Shown: positions 9,301 through 18,800 of the stretch, piece by piece
Position numbering within the stretch: position 1 is the stretch's first letter
How the letters are laid out: every line of letters starts with the position of its first letter
Source of the DNA: a virus
IMG/VR virus record: IMGVR_UViG_3300044647_001921
Span: 1 to 32,647 of that record
Strand: one strand, 5' to 3'
DNA length: 32,647 nucleotides
Program-made: the position numbers and the translations under genes
The notes under the pieces: generated by a model
What the model saw: only the letters and a program-made list of their open reading frames with translations
Database searches by the model: none
Told to the model about the DNA's origin: nothing

Positions 9301-10399
9301 AACCACTTATTAATTTTTCACGTAACCCTTTTATTTTTATCTTATTTGCATTAACAGAACCAGTATATGTATCGAGTAATTCCAATTGACCATTAAATTG
9401 CTCTATTAATGATACTTTGTAGTTAAAGTTTTGAACTCTATCTTCTGCTGAAGAATAAAATATGAAATTTCTAAACTCTCTGAAATCTACGTTTAATTCT
9501 ATTGATGCACTTGTACCACCAATGTATCTATTTAAAATTTCTTGTGATGTTTGAACATTAGTTGATAATAAGTCTGTCCAAGATTTGTAATCAGTTTCAG
9601 AAGAAACCCAATAGTCAGTATTTGCTTCAAAATTCGCACCCTTTATGTAAGGTATAACTTCAACTTCATCTTCTCTTAAAACCTTAACACTTTCTATTAG
9701 TGGTTTTAATATTTGTAAACCAACCCAACATTCGTAATATAAATCTATGTCTTGTGGAAGTTCATCATATAATTTTACAAAAAAGTAAGTATTGTCTCCA
9801 TCAGATGTAACATTAATTACATCTACTATCATATTTTCACCAAAATTTAAAACAATTGGTGGTAAATAAACATTTGAAGAAAGATAGGATAATACAAAAG
9901 ATTCTAATGAAGCTCTATTAGTTGAATTATTATTTATGAGTTTTAATTTTAATTCTCGTCTGTTTTCAGAAATATCCGATATAAAAACACGACCATCGGC
10001 CTCTTGTTCAGATGGACCACCAAGATAATTTACAAAAAAGTTGTAAACTAATTTATAGTCACCCTGAAAAAGTTTTAGTTTTGTATGTAGATGATTATGA
10101 ATATCCAGTATTATATTTCTTTCAGTTGTTTGTTCTGGTTGACCATTTGCATTTTGTATGGTTCTGGTTATTGTCTGTATTTCAAATGGTAAATTGTAAA
10201 AAGATCCGTTTTCAACGTATGCCGTATTTGGTAGAAATGCATGAACTTCAACACTATTTGGATTTAGTTGTTCGTCATACTCACTCAAAACCGGAACAAT
10301 TAATCGTCTTCTAGCAGAAGTTGTTAAAAATCTTGTACCTCGAATAGTCGAGTTTGTAGATAGTATTTCTTCAAGATTTGTATAATTAAAATTACTCAT
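6380..10399 (-). CDS. gp7-like giant baseplate wedge protein with LamG-like insert
   Basis: The product is 1339 residues from the ATG at 10399. I preferred this start to an in-frame GTG 18 bases upstream because GGAAG lies eight bases before the ATG. It overlaps the end of the preceding gene. The central part (KGTGRAVKALLAAYGIP, then REYGGPD) and the later EYPRLKWFSREYWQKY, FSVFEQIRQTLPLR and EPNVLERSK segments are typical of very large wedge proteins in T4-like marine phages, placed after gp6 as here. About residues 690-840 look like a LamG/concanavalin-type sandwich (FHMSDG, LYIGSGSNP, GSIYELRYW). In T4, gp7 joins wedge parts around the hub. Assigning this protein to that role rests on size, order and remembered resemblance. 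Confidence 0.82.
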   Translation of the reverse strand: MSNFNYTNLEEILSTNSTIRGTRFLTTSARRRLIVPVLSEYDEQLNPNSVEVHAFLPNTAYVENGSFYNLPFEIQTITRTIQNANGQPEQTTERNIILDIHNHLHTKLKLFQGDYKLVYNFFVNYLGGPSEQEADGRVFISDISENRRELKLKLINNNSTNRASLESFVLSYLSSNVYLPPIVLNFGENMIVDVINVTSDGDNTYFFVKLYDELPQDIDLYYECWVGLQILKPLIESVKVLREDEVEVIPYIKGANFEANTDYWVSSETDYKSWTDLLSTNVQTSQEILNRYIGGTSASIELNVDFREFRNFIFYSSAEDRVQNFNYKVSLIEQFNGQLELLDTYTGSVNANKIKIKGLREKLISGFDNFEKFLYYETTSSNYYTTQSFASITPYPKYELDITASSYHILTKEGKFNLYPTISEEATNWYIDLLDKATDYDLKNYNSLEKSIPEYLRDSNDNEQFVSFVNMVGQHFDIMYLYTDHILRKSQRKENPKDGMSQDLIYHATKNLGWQLTHGTQAKDLWEYALGVSGSGEPIWTGRTTTNKYLAKSEEQRTKEVWRRVLNNLPYVYKTKGTGRAVKALLAAYGIPQTLLSIREYGGPDTADFGKPPTYEWEKHTYYLNLSGSWPSPTRQHHVEVPWDKVNNVKEVWQYPDTLTFRWKMEPDRLYDYEKDPVQTVLQKQSGSRLDWFVTVHHDGTDIEKGSLKFHMSDGTNYKSASINDTYLFDDIPLNIMIRRSSGSADNHSVNQKYELVLRTGKYGKIAIEQSASIVITGSIEPNYNRAWSSTGKLYIGSGSNPVTNQILSGSIYELRYWSNILSTSSFNNHTLSPRAYNGNYQTSSFYDLQAQWKFWDPWDVALTQSLNSTHPNRLKDRFYETPKTASFYGFNIDAFESITENYTMEVVSVANDTPFTEKIRIDSASLLSPLSMHQSNTVTQFDRYSIDSNKLMVAFSPQHIINEDIYEAIGYTILDDYFGEYSNVNKNEYPRLKWFSREYWQKYENKNDFTAYVRLLSAFDFSVFEQIRQTLPLRVNEILGVVVEPNVLERSKQSVLKDFSGINQDVIDTNDLSKLPKPVSKFSYNKGTVLIGFDEDLGSKLYDIEGEYTSEVEVVTQFDEIENDVDLNFNVNIKDVEPKKTTIIAQNKILNGLSNTIKTTLDLDNKSIIGKTNDIRFTLKPKAKFVLESVLNSDEENMNVSIFWSAPTIESSPTTIPNKSNYTLKDEVTSLSYNSEEKITATYEQVYSHVDDGYYKKFEPVFYSMPDYVNNTPTTHSLIGTNYVNPTSLPTGIQNHRYLGSKVSLVYGDEINETLIPSFIPPNDVITETYVKVRPNIL

Positions 10400-11087
10400 T
10401 ATTATTTCTACTTCCACTTATTATTTCAGTTAATGCCAATAATGTAGCTAATTGAGTATCTTCAAACACTCTAGTTGATTCTTGTATTTGTTGATTCATC
10501 ATATCTTCTATCATAATATTTTGTTCATCAACTATTTGTTGTGTTGAAATTATTGCATCTTGTAATGCCTGATTTTCTGCAATTGCATTTGCCCTTTCAT
10601 TTGAAATTGTTGCCAAAACATTATCAAAATTGGATATAGCATCCAATTGGCCAGTTATTATTTTATCTTTTTCTTCCAATTCTCTATTAAGTTCATCAAT
10701 TTGCATACTCAATGCAGCAGCACTATTTCCAGTATCATCTATTAAGTTTGCTAAATTTGATAAAAATTCTTTTTTAGCAACATCTTTGGTGAACTGTTCC
10801 ATTGCATCAGGATTATTCATAATTTCTGCAGGAACTGTTACACCAGATGGAAGTGGAATCAAACCACTTATCATATCAGATTGAGCTAATAATATTTTAC
10901 TTACAACAACTTCATCTGCTTTGGCAGCTTCTGGTAAGTTTTTAAATTTTACATCAATAACTTCTGAAAATTCTCCTTTTAAAAATCTACCATCAACTAT
11001 TGGAAGACTAATTTTACCACGATTTAATTTTTCAGAATCAGTTGTGTAACTAATTATTTGTTCCGTTTTTTCGTCTCTTTTTAACAT
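10392..11087 (-). CDS. Coiled-coil baseplate-region protein, function unknown
   Basis: The product has 231 residues. The first 110 residues form a mixed region with short hydrophobic strands (GKISLPIVDGRFLKGEF). From about residue 120 the sequence becomes a long acidic helical stretch with heptad-like spacing (IDELNRELEEKDKIITGQL and onward), rich in Q, N and E. There is no signal peptide or membrane segment. It lies directly between the DNRLRE-like gene, whose stop is two bases before its ATG, and the gp7-like gene, which overlaps its last codons. It is therefore probably translated with them and may be a wedge connector or assembly factor. I do not recognise a named family. Confidence 0.8.
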   Translation of the reverse strand: MLKRDEKTEQIISYTTDSEKLNRGKISLPIVDGRFLKGEFSEVIDVKFKNLPEAAKADEVVVSKILLAQSDMISGLIPLPSGVTVPAEIMNNPDAMEQFTKDVAKKEFLSNLANLIDDTGNSAAALSMQIDELNRELEEKDKIITGQLDAISNFDNVLATISNERANAIAENQALQDAIISTQQIVDEQNIMIEDMMNQQIQESTRVFEDTQLATLLALTEIISGSRNNNE

Positions 11088-11089
11088 GA

Positions 11090-12268
11090 TTATCTTGTAA
11101 CTTTAAAATAATAATTGTTATCAAAAAATGTAACAACATCACCGCCATCTGTTTCTACTTTAACAACAATTCTATAAAATCTTTCAGGTTGAAAACTGTT
11201 CATCCAGATATTGAAATAATTTCCAGTTGAATCACAACTAATTTTTGTTCCAATGTTATCAAACGGAAGTATTATTTCATCCGTGTGTGCATCTCTAACC
11301 TCATAATATGAAGATGATGGTAGATAGTAATTTACGTTGTAATAAGATTGTGTTGAATATGTTTTTGTTGGAAATAATTTATTAGCGTGTATTCTAATTT
11401 TTGCCTTTTCATTTTGAGAATAGAATTTTTTCAATTTTAAATTTAAATTTATACCATTTTCAGGAACAGGATTTAAACTTCCAGTAGAAAATTCACTGTC
11501 ATCCCAAACAACATATAATTTTGGAACATATATTGTATTGCTATCTGTTCCAAAAAACTTTAAACTTGTACTTGAATCATTAGATGTTTCAACATCATTT
11601 GAAAATTTTAATATAAACCCATCGTTTTCAATTCTTGCAGATCCCGTTATCCATCTTTTTGCAATATCGGTAACATTCATATAAACATCCGATGTTTGAT
11701 AGTAAAAAGATTGTGTACATTCTAAATCATCATAATCCCACCAAGTTCCACCACCTTCATTAGTATTGTATGATGATGTAACACTAATCGATATACGATT
11801 TCCCCATACTGCGTCATCTTGAATCCAAGTTTGTGATACTTCATCCCATTCTAAACTAGATAAAGTAGGTGGTATGTCCCACATGACACCAACATTTTTT
11901 GATGTTCTATATGTCCAAGATACACCATCAGTTGTTATAGGTTTATTGTAAAATTTTCCAGTTCCGTTTATCCAAGAAGAACTAACTGGATATGCATAAA
12001 CTGTGTACTCTTGTGGAATTTCTCTAGAATCAACTGTTTTTAATGAAAGATAATATTTTGCATTTTGAGATATTTTTCCAGAATTTACTTTTTGTTCTAT
12101 ATCATCCATATCAAATTTCATCAATATTCTACTGTTGTATATTTTTCCAGATCCAGATGTCCCTTCATATAAATGAGATAGTTCTACTAATTGATCTAAA
12201 CCAGTATTTTGATGTTCTGTTTTTTCGTATATTGTTGCGTCTTTTTGCGCATATATTGTATAAATCAT
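11090..12268 (-). CDS. DNRLRE-like beta-rich baseplate wedge-region protein
   Basis: The product has 392 residues. The N-terminal half resembles DNRLRE-type beta-sandwich domains: AQKDATIYEK at the start, a gap, SRILMKFDMDDI, then DVYMNVTDIAKRW, GFILKFSN and a VPKLYVVWDD strand. These domains are known from surface and cell-wall proteins and occur in phage baseplate regions. The C-terminal part has further beta strands ending YYFKVTR. The start overlaps the gp6-like stop by four bases (ATGA), with GAGGG upstream, which implies coupled translation. Position between gp6 and the gp7-like gene matches the place of a wedge component such as T4 gp8, but I see no sequence likeness to gp8 that I could defend. 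Confidence 0.82.
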   Translation of the reverse strand: MIYTIYAQKDATIYEKTEHQNTGLDQLVELSHLYEGTSGSGKIYNSRILMKFDMDDIEQKVNSGKISQNAKYYLSLKTVDSREIPQEYTVYAYPVSSSWINGTGKFYNKPITTDGVSWTYRTSKNVGVMWDIPPTLSSLEWDEVSQTWIQDDAVWGNRISISVTSSYNTNEGGGTWWDYDDLECTQSFYYQTSDVYMNVTDIAKRWITGSARIENDGFILKFSNDVETSNDSSTSLKFFGTDSNTIYVPKLYVVWDDSEFSTGSLNPVPENGINLNLKLKKFYSQNEKAKIRIHANKLFPTKTYSTQSYYNVNYYLPSSSYYEVRDAHTDEIILPFDNIGTKISCDSTGNYFNIWMNSFQPERFYRIVVKVETDGGDVVTFFDNNYYFKVTR

Positions 12269-14157
12269 CCGAATGCCCTCACTCTACCGATAATATCATT
12301 TTGTGGATATTTTATTTCAAATATAGAAGGATCTAAAGATGGAAATATTATTCCGTCTTTTGTAGCAGCACCAATATTGTATGCATGTTGTGAATACCCA
12401 AGCGTTTGATCATATTTATTTACAATCTTAACATTAACAACAGTTTGTACACCTTCAACTTTATCTAATTCTGTAAATATATTACTTATTACTATTGGTT
12501 GATTTATTTGCCATCTTTTAATATCAAAGTAGTTTGAAATTCTATCAATACACCTTAAAATAACTTGATTGCTATTCTGATTTGGTATAGTCATTATATC
12601 AAATTCAACACCAATATTTATTACATATGCGTCTCTGATGTTTATGGCATCCGTTAAGATTCTATGATAATTTAAATATGTTTTAATATTTTCCTTTGTG
12701 GCATCATTTACAGTAGTTAAACGTTGGTCTCCGTCATATCCCAATACATAAAAATTTAAAGCCAAGCCATTTTGAACACGATCACTATTGTAAACAGATT
12801 CTCTTGTTAATTGTGTATCTTTTGTGATATATGCCTTTGCAATAGAACCATATCTTGAAGGCATACTGTATGCCCTTATTATGTAATCTTCTTTTGTAAC
12901 TGCACGATTTTGTGATGCAAAATAAGCAAGAGCGTTTTCTCTAATTTCATTTGGAGTTTCTTCACCCTTTGCACCTTTTGCCGGTTCTGGATTTGTAACC
13001 GCAAGACTTGATATTGATTGTTCATATAAAACAGGATCTAAACCTGTTTCATCTATCAACAATACCTTACTTATTACTCTAGTTAATGTATCACTACTTA
13101 CATTATCGGATAAACCATTTCCTGTTGTATAAAAAACACTCAATGTTGTATTATTTGGTGCCAATCCATATGTTTTTGTGTATAAAAAGTTTGAAGGATC
13201 TATGTCAAATGATGTTGATCTATCTATACCAACAAGGGAACTACCAACCAAATCTGGATTTGGTATCAATTCTTCATCATCAAGGTCTGAAACACCTGCA
13301 CCAAAATTTATTTCATATCTAGTATCATCTATTTGTCTTGTGGAAAACCTTCTAGCAACCTTTTTTAATTTCAATAAATACGGTGTCTCATCTCTGTATG
13401 TACTCAATTGAGTATCATTTCTTGGTATATTCAATACCGGTTCAAATATAGTATCTTGTGCTAAAAATGGAACATGATACCAAACATTATTATCAGAATC
13501 AACGGCATATAAAACTTCTATCAAATCTGATTCTTCTAAAATTACACTATCGTATGGTTTTGGATTTCCAAAATCATAATCAATTTGTTGTATTGTTCCA
13601 GATGTTGCCCTTACTGATTTTTTTAATAGGAAAAATAAGACTTCACCGTTGGTATCTACTTCAAATGGTGTAACTTCTGTTGGATCAATAGAACTACTAA
13701 ATTTAAAATCAACATAATCAATTGTTCTAAATTCAGTATTCGATGTCAAATCAGTATTTCCAACAATCATATCAGGTTCGATTGCAAAAGCATAATTGTA
13801 ATCCGGAACAATATTACTGCCAATTTGTATCGATGGAACTATTTGAAAAACATCAAGTTTTACGTTTGAAGCAATTTTTCCTTTTGGTCTATATCCAAGT
13901 GATTGTGCAATATTTAATATGTTTGGCTTTTCTGTTGCATGTAGTATCATAGATTCCTGTAATGTAACATCGGTATAATATGATAAAACATCACCAACAT
14001 AAGCTGCCATTTCTAAAAACATCATACCAGGAGATGCTTCATTAAAGTCTTGATATGTATTTGGAAAATAATTTTTTGTAAAATCTATAAGATTTTGCTT
14101 TAATGAAGAAAAATCTCTTGACAAATATCTTATATCTTTTTTAACTAAATCAGCCAT
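12265..14157 (-). CDS. Baseplate wedge protein, gp6-like (J-like family)
   Basis: The product has 630 residues. The N-terminal segment has the family marks of T4 gp6-type wedge proteins: RDFSSLKQNLIDFTKNYFP, DFNEASPGMMFLEMAAYVGD, VLSYYTDVTLQESMI, then NILNIAQSLGYRPKG. Later parts include the core signature of the wider J-like group, with APNNTTLSVFYTTGNG and NEIRENALAYFASQNRAVTKEDYIIRA, and a C-terminal domain with VEGVQTVVNVKIV. In T4, gp6 forms the ring that holds the wedges together. The start overlaps the gp25 stop by eight bases, with AGAGG ten bases upstream. It runs directly into the DNRLRE-like gene. This is one of the firmest assignments in the window. Confidence 0.93.
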   Translation of the reverse strand: MADLVKKDIRYLSRDFSSLKQNLIDFTKNYFPNTYQDFNEASPGMMFLEMAAYVGDVLSYYTDVTLQESMILHATEKPNILNIAQSLGYRPKGKIASNVKLDVFQIVPSIQIGSNIVPDYNYAFAIEPDMIVGNTDLTSNTEFRTIDYVDFKFSSSIDPTEVTPFEVDTNGEVLFFLLKKSVRATSGTIQQIDYDFGNPKPYDSVILEESDLIEVLYAVDSDNNVWYHVPFLAQDTIFEPVLNIPRNDTQLSTYRDETPYLLKLKKVARRFSTRQIDDTRYEINFGAGVSDLDDEELIPNPDLVGSSLVGIDRSTSFDIDPSNFLYTKTYGLAPNNTTLSVFYTTGNGLSDNVSSDTLTRVISKVLLIDETGLDPVLYEQSISSLAVTNPEPAKGAKGEETPNEIRENALAYFASQNRAVTKEDYIIRAYSMPSRYGSIAKAYITKDTQLTRESVYNSDRVQNGLALNFYVLGYDGDQRLTTVNDATKENIKTYLNYHRILTDAINIRDAYVINIGVEFDIMTIPNQNSNQVILRCIDRISNYFDIKRWQINQPIVISNIFTELDKVEGVQTVVNVKIVNKYDQTLGYSQHAYNIGAATKDGIIFPSLDPSIFEIKYPQNDIIGRVRAFG

Positions 14158-14641
14158 TATTTAATGCCTCTGTGATGTTTAAGTTACCGGTTTCATCTAT
14201 AAATATCTGTATTGGCAAATATATTCCAGTATCTACTATTTGTACAATCAATGATATTTTTATCGAATGGTCTCTTTCGTCTTCTTGTTCGTCTGCTAAA
14301 TTTGCATCCAATCTACTAATAACCAAATATGGCATCCATTCTGTTATCGATGAACGAATTTCATTTTTCAATGAATCAAAAAATTCGTCTTCGGTTGATA
14401 TATTTTCAAACAATAAAGTTCTTATATCTGTTCCAAATGTTGGCAACATATATCTTTCACCCTTTGCAGTTAATAGTAAATTTTTTAAGTTTGAGTATAC
14501 TTGTTCTTCATTTGTATATCCTAATTTAAAAATCCCCTTTGGGTTATTAAATGGTAATAAAACACCAAGAGGTTTCGCATACTTTAAATTTGTAGCGGTA
14601 TCACTATTTGGAATTACCTTTTTTCTTCTAAAATAAGACAA
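14150..14641 (-). CDS. GPW/gp25-type baseplate wedge protein, TTG start
   Basis: The product has 163 residues. The motif GERYMLPTFGTDIRTLLFEN (about residues 61-80) is the hallmark of the GPW/gp25 family. It is followed by the expected helix and the strand pair around SIKISLIVQIVDTG. In T4, gp25 sits in the wedge and starts sheath assembly at the baseplate. The only sensible start is TTG at 14641: GGGAG lies seven bases upstream, and the next methionine is inside the conserved motif. Its stop overlaps the gp6-like start, the same gp25-gp6 order seen in T4-like and other contractile systems. The older name 'lysozyme-like' for this family reflects annotation history; no catalytic residues are evident here. 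Confidence 0.93.
   Translation of the reverse strand: MSYFRRKKVIPNSDTATNLKYAKPLGVLLPFNNPKGIFKLGYTNEEQVYSNLKNLLLTAKGERYMLPTFGTDIRTLLFENISTEDEFFDSLKNEIRSSITEWMPYLVISRLDANLADEQEDERDHSIKISLIVQIVDTGIYLPIQIFIDETGNLNITEALNNG
14198..14208 (-). promoter_or_regulatory. Promoter-like motif GATATTTATAG inside gp25, before gp6
   Basis: This is an exact copy of the 11-base motif also found at 15811-15821 and 26708-26718. Here it is read through as coding sequence (IFID) near the 3' end of gp25. About 40 bases separate it from the gp6-like ATG at 14157. The spacing suits a -10-type element with a short leader. Chance conservation of IFID codons is the alternative. Confidence 0.35.
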
Positions 14642-14644
14642 TTT

Positions 14645-15073
14645 TTATCTCCCTTTCTTTTCGTCTATTTTTTTCATAAGAGCAGAATAATCTTTTGTTA
14701 AAGCATTCATAACTTCTGATGGTATTTCTGATTTAGAATAACCTTGTGGAATTGGTGTTGAACCTCTATCGTGACCAAACCCTTCTGCCATATCAGCGGT
14801 AAAACTAAATTCATCCTCCATTTCATAACTTTCCTTCAAACTTCTTTTTGTTTCTTCTAGTAATTCTTGTATTGAACCAAATTGAGTTTTTTGTGTTTTT
14901 GGTTTAACTACTTTCTTTGGCGTCTGTGTTTCGTTATACATAGAAAGACCATGTTTCAAAGTAGAAATATCATCTTTTTTTATTTGATTTTGTGTCAATT
15001 TTTTATTAAGAGCATATTCAATTTCTTCTCTTATTATTGACCGTATTTCTTGTAAAAACTTTTTTGAATCCAT
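14645..15073 (-). CDS. Small helical protein preceding gp25, function unknown
   Basis: The product has 142 residues from MDSKKF at 15073. GGA lies seven bases upstream; an in-frame ATG four codons earlier is possible but has no comparable ribosome site. Residues 1-25 form a charged amphipathic helix (KKFLQEIRSIIREEIEYAL). A basic linker (PKKVVKPKTQKTQ) and a second helical part follow (IQELLEETKRSLKES), then a flexible stretch with EGFGHDRGSTP and a final helix. There is no membrane segment or signal. It sits between the stand-alone glycosidase gene and gp25, four bases before the latter, so it is likely expressed with the wedge genes. It could be a baseplate assembly protein. No named family is claimed. 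Confidence 0.75.
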   Translation of the reverse strand: MDSKKFLQEIRSIIREEIEYALNKKLTQNQIKKDDISTLKHGLSMYNETQTPKKVVKPKTQKTQFGSIQELLEETKRSLKESYEMEDEFSFTADMAEGFGHDRGSTPIPQGYSKSEIPSEVMNALTKDYSALMKKIDEKKGR

Positions 15074-15105
15074 ATAAAATTCCATTAAATAATAACAATT
15101 CTAAC

Positions 15106-15116
15106 ATATAAATATC
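15106..15116 (-). promoter_or_regulatory. Promoter-like motif GATATTTATAT before the small helical gene
   Basis: The coding strand reads TAGATATTTATATG in the 59-base gap between the glycosidase stop (15133) and the ATG at 15073. Ten of eleven bases match the motif at 15811-15821. About 32 bases lie between motif and ATG, and a TTTAATGGAA stretch that includes the ribosome site follows, as at the next upstream copy. Confidence 0.4.
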
Positions 15117-15132
15117 TATTTTACACAAATAC

Positions 15133-15777
15133 TCACCAAACTATTGCATTTGGAAATCCTGGATATCCAGTTGGAACAACAACTTTATTATTTATTATCA
15201 AAGAAGTTGATGTTCCACTATCCAAAAATACAGCGTGTTTAACATTTCCCAAGTCATAAACTTTATTTCTTGGTATTATGTAATTTGTTGATTTCGCGTA
15301 AATGTAAACGAAAAAAGTTCCATCGTAAAAAGTTCCTATTATTGTCCTTCTTGCCGGTTTCTTTGGAGAATACATTTTGTCTTTAGAACCATCTAATATA
15401 CCAACAGGAGTTACTGAAACTATGTACTTTGCATTTGTTGGTAATGTTGGTTTATTTTTTACAACATGAAATTGATTATTTTCTATGTAAGCAATATGTG
15501 GAACTGATCCTCTACCATTTTTATAGAAAGGATCATAATGTCTATCATCTTTATACGGTCCAACCCACCAAGGATAATGATAATCAAAAAATGAACAATT
15601 TATTCCATTTTTTTTACCAGAAAGTCTGATAAGTTCTGGCAATGGGAGTAAATTTAAGTTTTTACTTATTTTTGATTTATTGTCATTTGGAACTTCTGGT
15701 GCAAAAAACTTAACGTCCTTTACCTTGAGTTTAACCAAATACTCCACACCAGGAACAAGTTCTATTACACCATCCAT
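15133..15777 (-). CDS. Stand-alone phosphodiester glycosidase-like (NAGPA-family) protein
   Basis: The product has 214 residues and aligns end to end with the C-terminal ~225 residues of the 1395-residue protein encoded just upstream. Family landmarks are NGINCSFFDY (residues 58-66), RRTIIGTFYDGTFFVYIY (143-160) and AVFLDSGTSTSL (182-193), ending GYPGFPNAIVW. The family includes enzymes that cleave the phosphodiester bond between N-acetylglucosamine 1-phosphate and a sugar, and many bacterial members of unknown substrate. Here the usual DSGGS reads DSGTS, so activity is not assured. There is no signal peptide. GGAAAA lies before the ATG at 15777. Being beside the fused copy, it probably arose by tandem duplication. 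A role in cutting phosphate-linked surface glycans is inference. Confidence 0.8.
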   Translation of the reverse strand: MDGVIELVPGVEYLVKLKVKDVKFFAPEVPNDNKSKISKNLNLLPLPELIRLSGKKNGINCSFFDYHYPWWVGPYKDDRHYDPFYKNGRGSVPHIAYIENNQFHVVKNKPTLPTNAKYIVSVTPVGILDGSKDKMYSPKKPARRTIIGTFYDGTFFVYIYAKSTNYIIPRNKVYDLGNVKHAVFLDSGTSTSLIINNKVVVPTGYPGFPNAIVW

Positions 15778-15810
15778 TATAGTTTTCCATTAAATGATAA
15801 TAAATCAAAA

Positions 15811-15821
15811 CTATAAATATC
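15811..15821 (-). promoter_or_regulatory. Promoter-like motif GATATTTATAG before the stand-alone glycosidase
   Basis: The motif starts within the TGA stop codon of the 1395-residue gene (TGATATTTATAG) and ends about 33 bases before the ATG at 15777. It is followed by ATTTAATGGAA, a stretch also present after the copy at 15106-15116. An out-of-frame ATG in that stretch lies 13 bases before the true start. Confidence 0.42.
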
Positions 15822-18800
15822 ATTGCCAAACCAAAAAGTTTGGAAATGTCTTATATCCTGGTTTTACAATCGTTTTTCCACCATAGAATAAACAAGTAGA
15901 ACCTCCACTATCTAAAAATGCAGAATCTTTTATTCCTGGTAATTTTAATAGTTTTTTAACTGCATCGTATCTTGTTAAATATTGCTTCGAATCATTAGGT
16001 TTAAATATGTATACAAACATATTACCGTCATCCATATTCCCAATTATAGTCCAAGGTCTATTATCGCCACCTCTCGGTGCAATATTTTGACTACTTGCAT
16101 TTGTTGCTCTAACTTTTACAGAAAATACATATTTTGAATCATTGGGAACTGGAAGATACTTTTGAGTTGCTATTTTAAAATAATTGTTGGTATCAATATA
16201 TGCATAATAACCAACATCACGAGATACAGGTGTTCTCTTATATGCAGGAACACCGTCTCTTTCTACATCGGTTATAGCATCATTTTTAAATGGAGGAATG
16301 TAATGTACTCCAAATTTATTTTTACTTGCACTCAATGTATCTTCAAAATATGAACAGTTTATACCATTTACTGCATTTGCAGCTTCTAAATATTCTTCCG
16401 GGGTATACATTTTTTTCCCAACGAGTTCAGATGGTCCAGATGTTGGTATGGTTACAATATTTACTTTTGCGGGATTAATTTTTATGAAATATTCACCTGG
16501 ACTTATTTGTATGTTGTCATTAACTGGCTGAGGTGCTGTGTTTATGTTTGAATTTGTAGTTGTGTTTTGTTTTGGTATAGTATTACTTTTCGACTCCATC
16601 AATCCAAGACCGTTACTCAAAGGTCCAGGATATAGAAAATATTTTTCACCTTTGCATATTGTCTGTAATCTTCTATTTATGCCTTTATCTTTGTCATGTG
16701 TAAAAATTCCATTTACAGCGTTTGCTCCTAATAAAAAATAATCAGAAGCTTTTGTCCCATTACCATCTTTTTTCTCATATCCACCATCAGTTTTGTAATA
16801 TAGTTGTGCACGTGTAGCACCCAAAAGATGTGATATAGCCAAAAGACCGGCAAGTTCATCACATCTCATTGCATTTATTTTTTCTTTTGAAATTGCATTT
16901 TTTCCAGATTGCAAATATCTATAATTTAGTTTTATTAATTGTTGCATTCCAATTTCTTGTGCAATAGGGCAATTTAAATATTGAGTCAAACTACCTATTT
17001 TTAATTTTGACATTCTTCGATTATTCCAAACTTTTTTTGATTTCCAACTACCACTGGTTGTAAAAGTATCTTTAAGTGCAGTATATCTTCCAAATTGGTA
17101 TCTTCCTGCATAATTGTTGTTAGAACCACCCATTATATCATATTTTGAGGTCGATTCTGATGCAGCAATTGCGGCCATAAGATTTGCAATCTGTGCAGGT
17201 GTTAATCCACCTCTACAATTATTCATTTCAACAGAATCCATTACTTTTGTTGTTGCTTGAGCACTTACACCAGGTATACAAACTGGAATTTTTAAATTGT
17301 ATTTTTCTCTTAATTGTTTGCAGTTTTCTTTACTAACTTGTTCCATATCAAGTGGATTAACATAATCTTGTGATATGTATTCTGGTTCAGTTGTTTCTCC
17401 ATCTAATTTAGTATCATCTTCACGTTCTGCAGAATTTGCAGTAGAACATATATTAACATCGGTAATATACGGTAATAGTTTATCGTAATATGAAGAATTT
17501 ATTTTTTCAGACAGTCTTTTATCAGTTTTTGATTTTTCAATAACTCGAAAATATCTTTTAAAAATTGGAGTTGTAAATAATTTATTTGCCAATCCTGGAG
17601 ATTCTCTGTATATTTCTGGTTTTGGTCCACTTTTAACCTTAGCAACTATTACAGATCCATTAACATATGTATTTGCGGTTGCTTTGGCAAATTTAGCAAA
17701 ATTAGTAATTTTTACAGCAATATGGTTTCCAGATTTAATACTCGAATCACCATCGGGAATATCAGTATTACCACCAATAGTAACTATTTTTCCGTTTTCA
17801 TCCATATACAATAAAACATCCGTATAACATAATGTTGAATTTGAAGCATGGTGAGGTACTGCAGAAATTGTAGCCATTGACCATTTTAAATTATTATTTA
17901 TATGATTTACTAATTTTTTTCCCCTATCCGTTAATGTTCCATTTCTATTTATATGATAACCAATAATAAAAATTGCTATTGTAGAATCTTCTTTTTCTTC
18001 TAAATATTCTTCAGAATTTGAATATTTTGGATCCAACCAAATTTTACTTGGTTTAAATATTCTATTTTTTACACCAAGTTCTTTCATTTTAGACCAAGGC
18101 ATAACTTCATTCCCAGGATGATTAACAAGTCTTCCTCTAGAAAGTATAGATCTATGATAAAAGTCTATATTTGTTCCTAATTTTTCTTGTAACGTAAATG
18201 CAGAATTTTTTAAACAATGCTCTGCGAATATACCAGACCATCTTGGATAATTTGCCCAAGAAGAATCTGGTACTTTATTTAAAGCATCACTATCATTTAA
18301 ACCTCTACCTATTGCAAGTTTTCCTTTATTTATTATTTCAGATTCTAATATAGTCATATGTAGTTCATTTTCAGATTCATATATGTATCGTATGTTATTA
18401 TTCATAACACCAGATTGATACGAATTTAAAACTATTGGAACATCTATTGGTGAGTTTATTGTAGGAACACCCTTTAGTAGTTTTTTCCAATCACCTTTTA
18501 CCTCAGGTTCACCATCAGGATTTTTTTCATCTTTTGGTGGTGCCCAATATGGAATAACTGCAGAAATTAATTCTATACCTTTATCAGAAATAGTTGTTTC
18601 AAATTTTTCATATCCATAATTTGGACCAGAATTTAGACGGTATGCCCAATATCTATTATACCAAGGACCACTTTTTTTAACCATGTTTTCTAAAGTGTCT
18701 GGATAGCTAACTATTCTTTCAGATGCTGTATTTTTTGGTTTAATTTCGGGTTTTTTAGTTGAACCGGCAAAACCAAAATACACAGTTTGATTTTTTTGAA

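Noticed and set aside
14172-14636. A 154-codon plus-strand frame
   Set aside because: It is the complement of gp25, which carries a firm family motif and a ribosome site.
17880-17960. T4-type late promoter strings (TATAAATA on the coding strand) inside the 1395-residue gene
   Set aside because: They lie deep in coding sequence, far from any start codon, in very AT-rich DNA, so chance is the simpler explanation.
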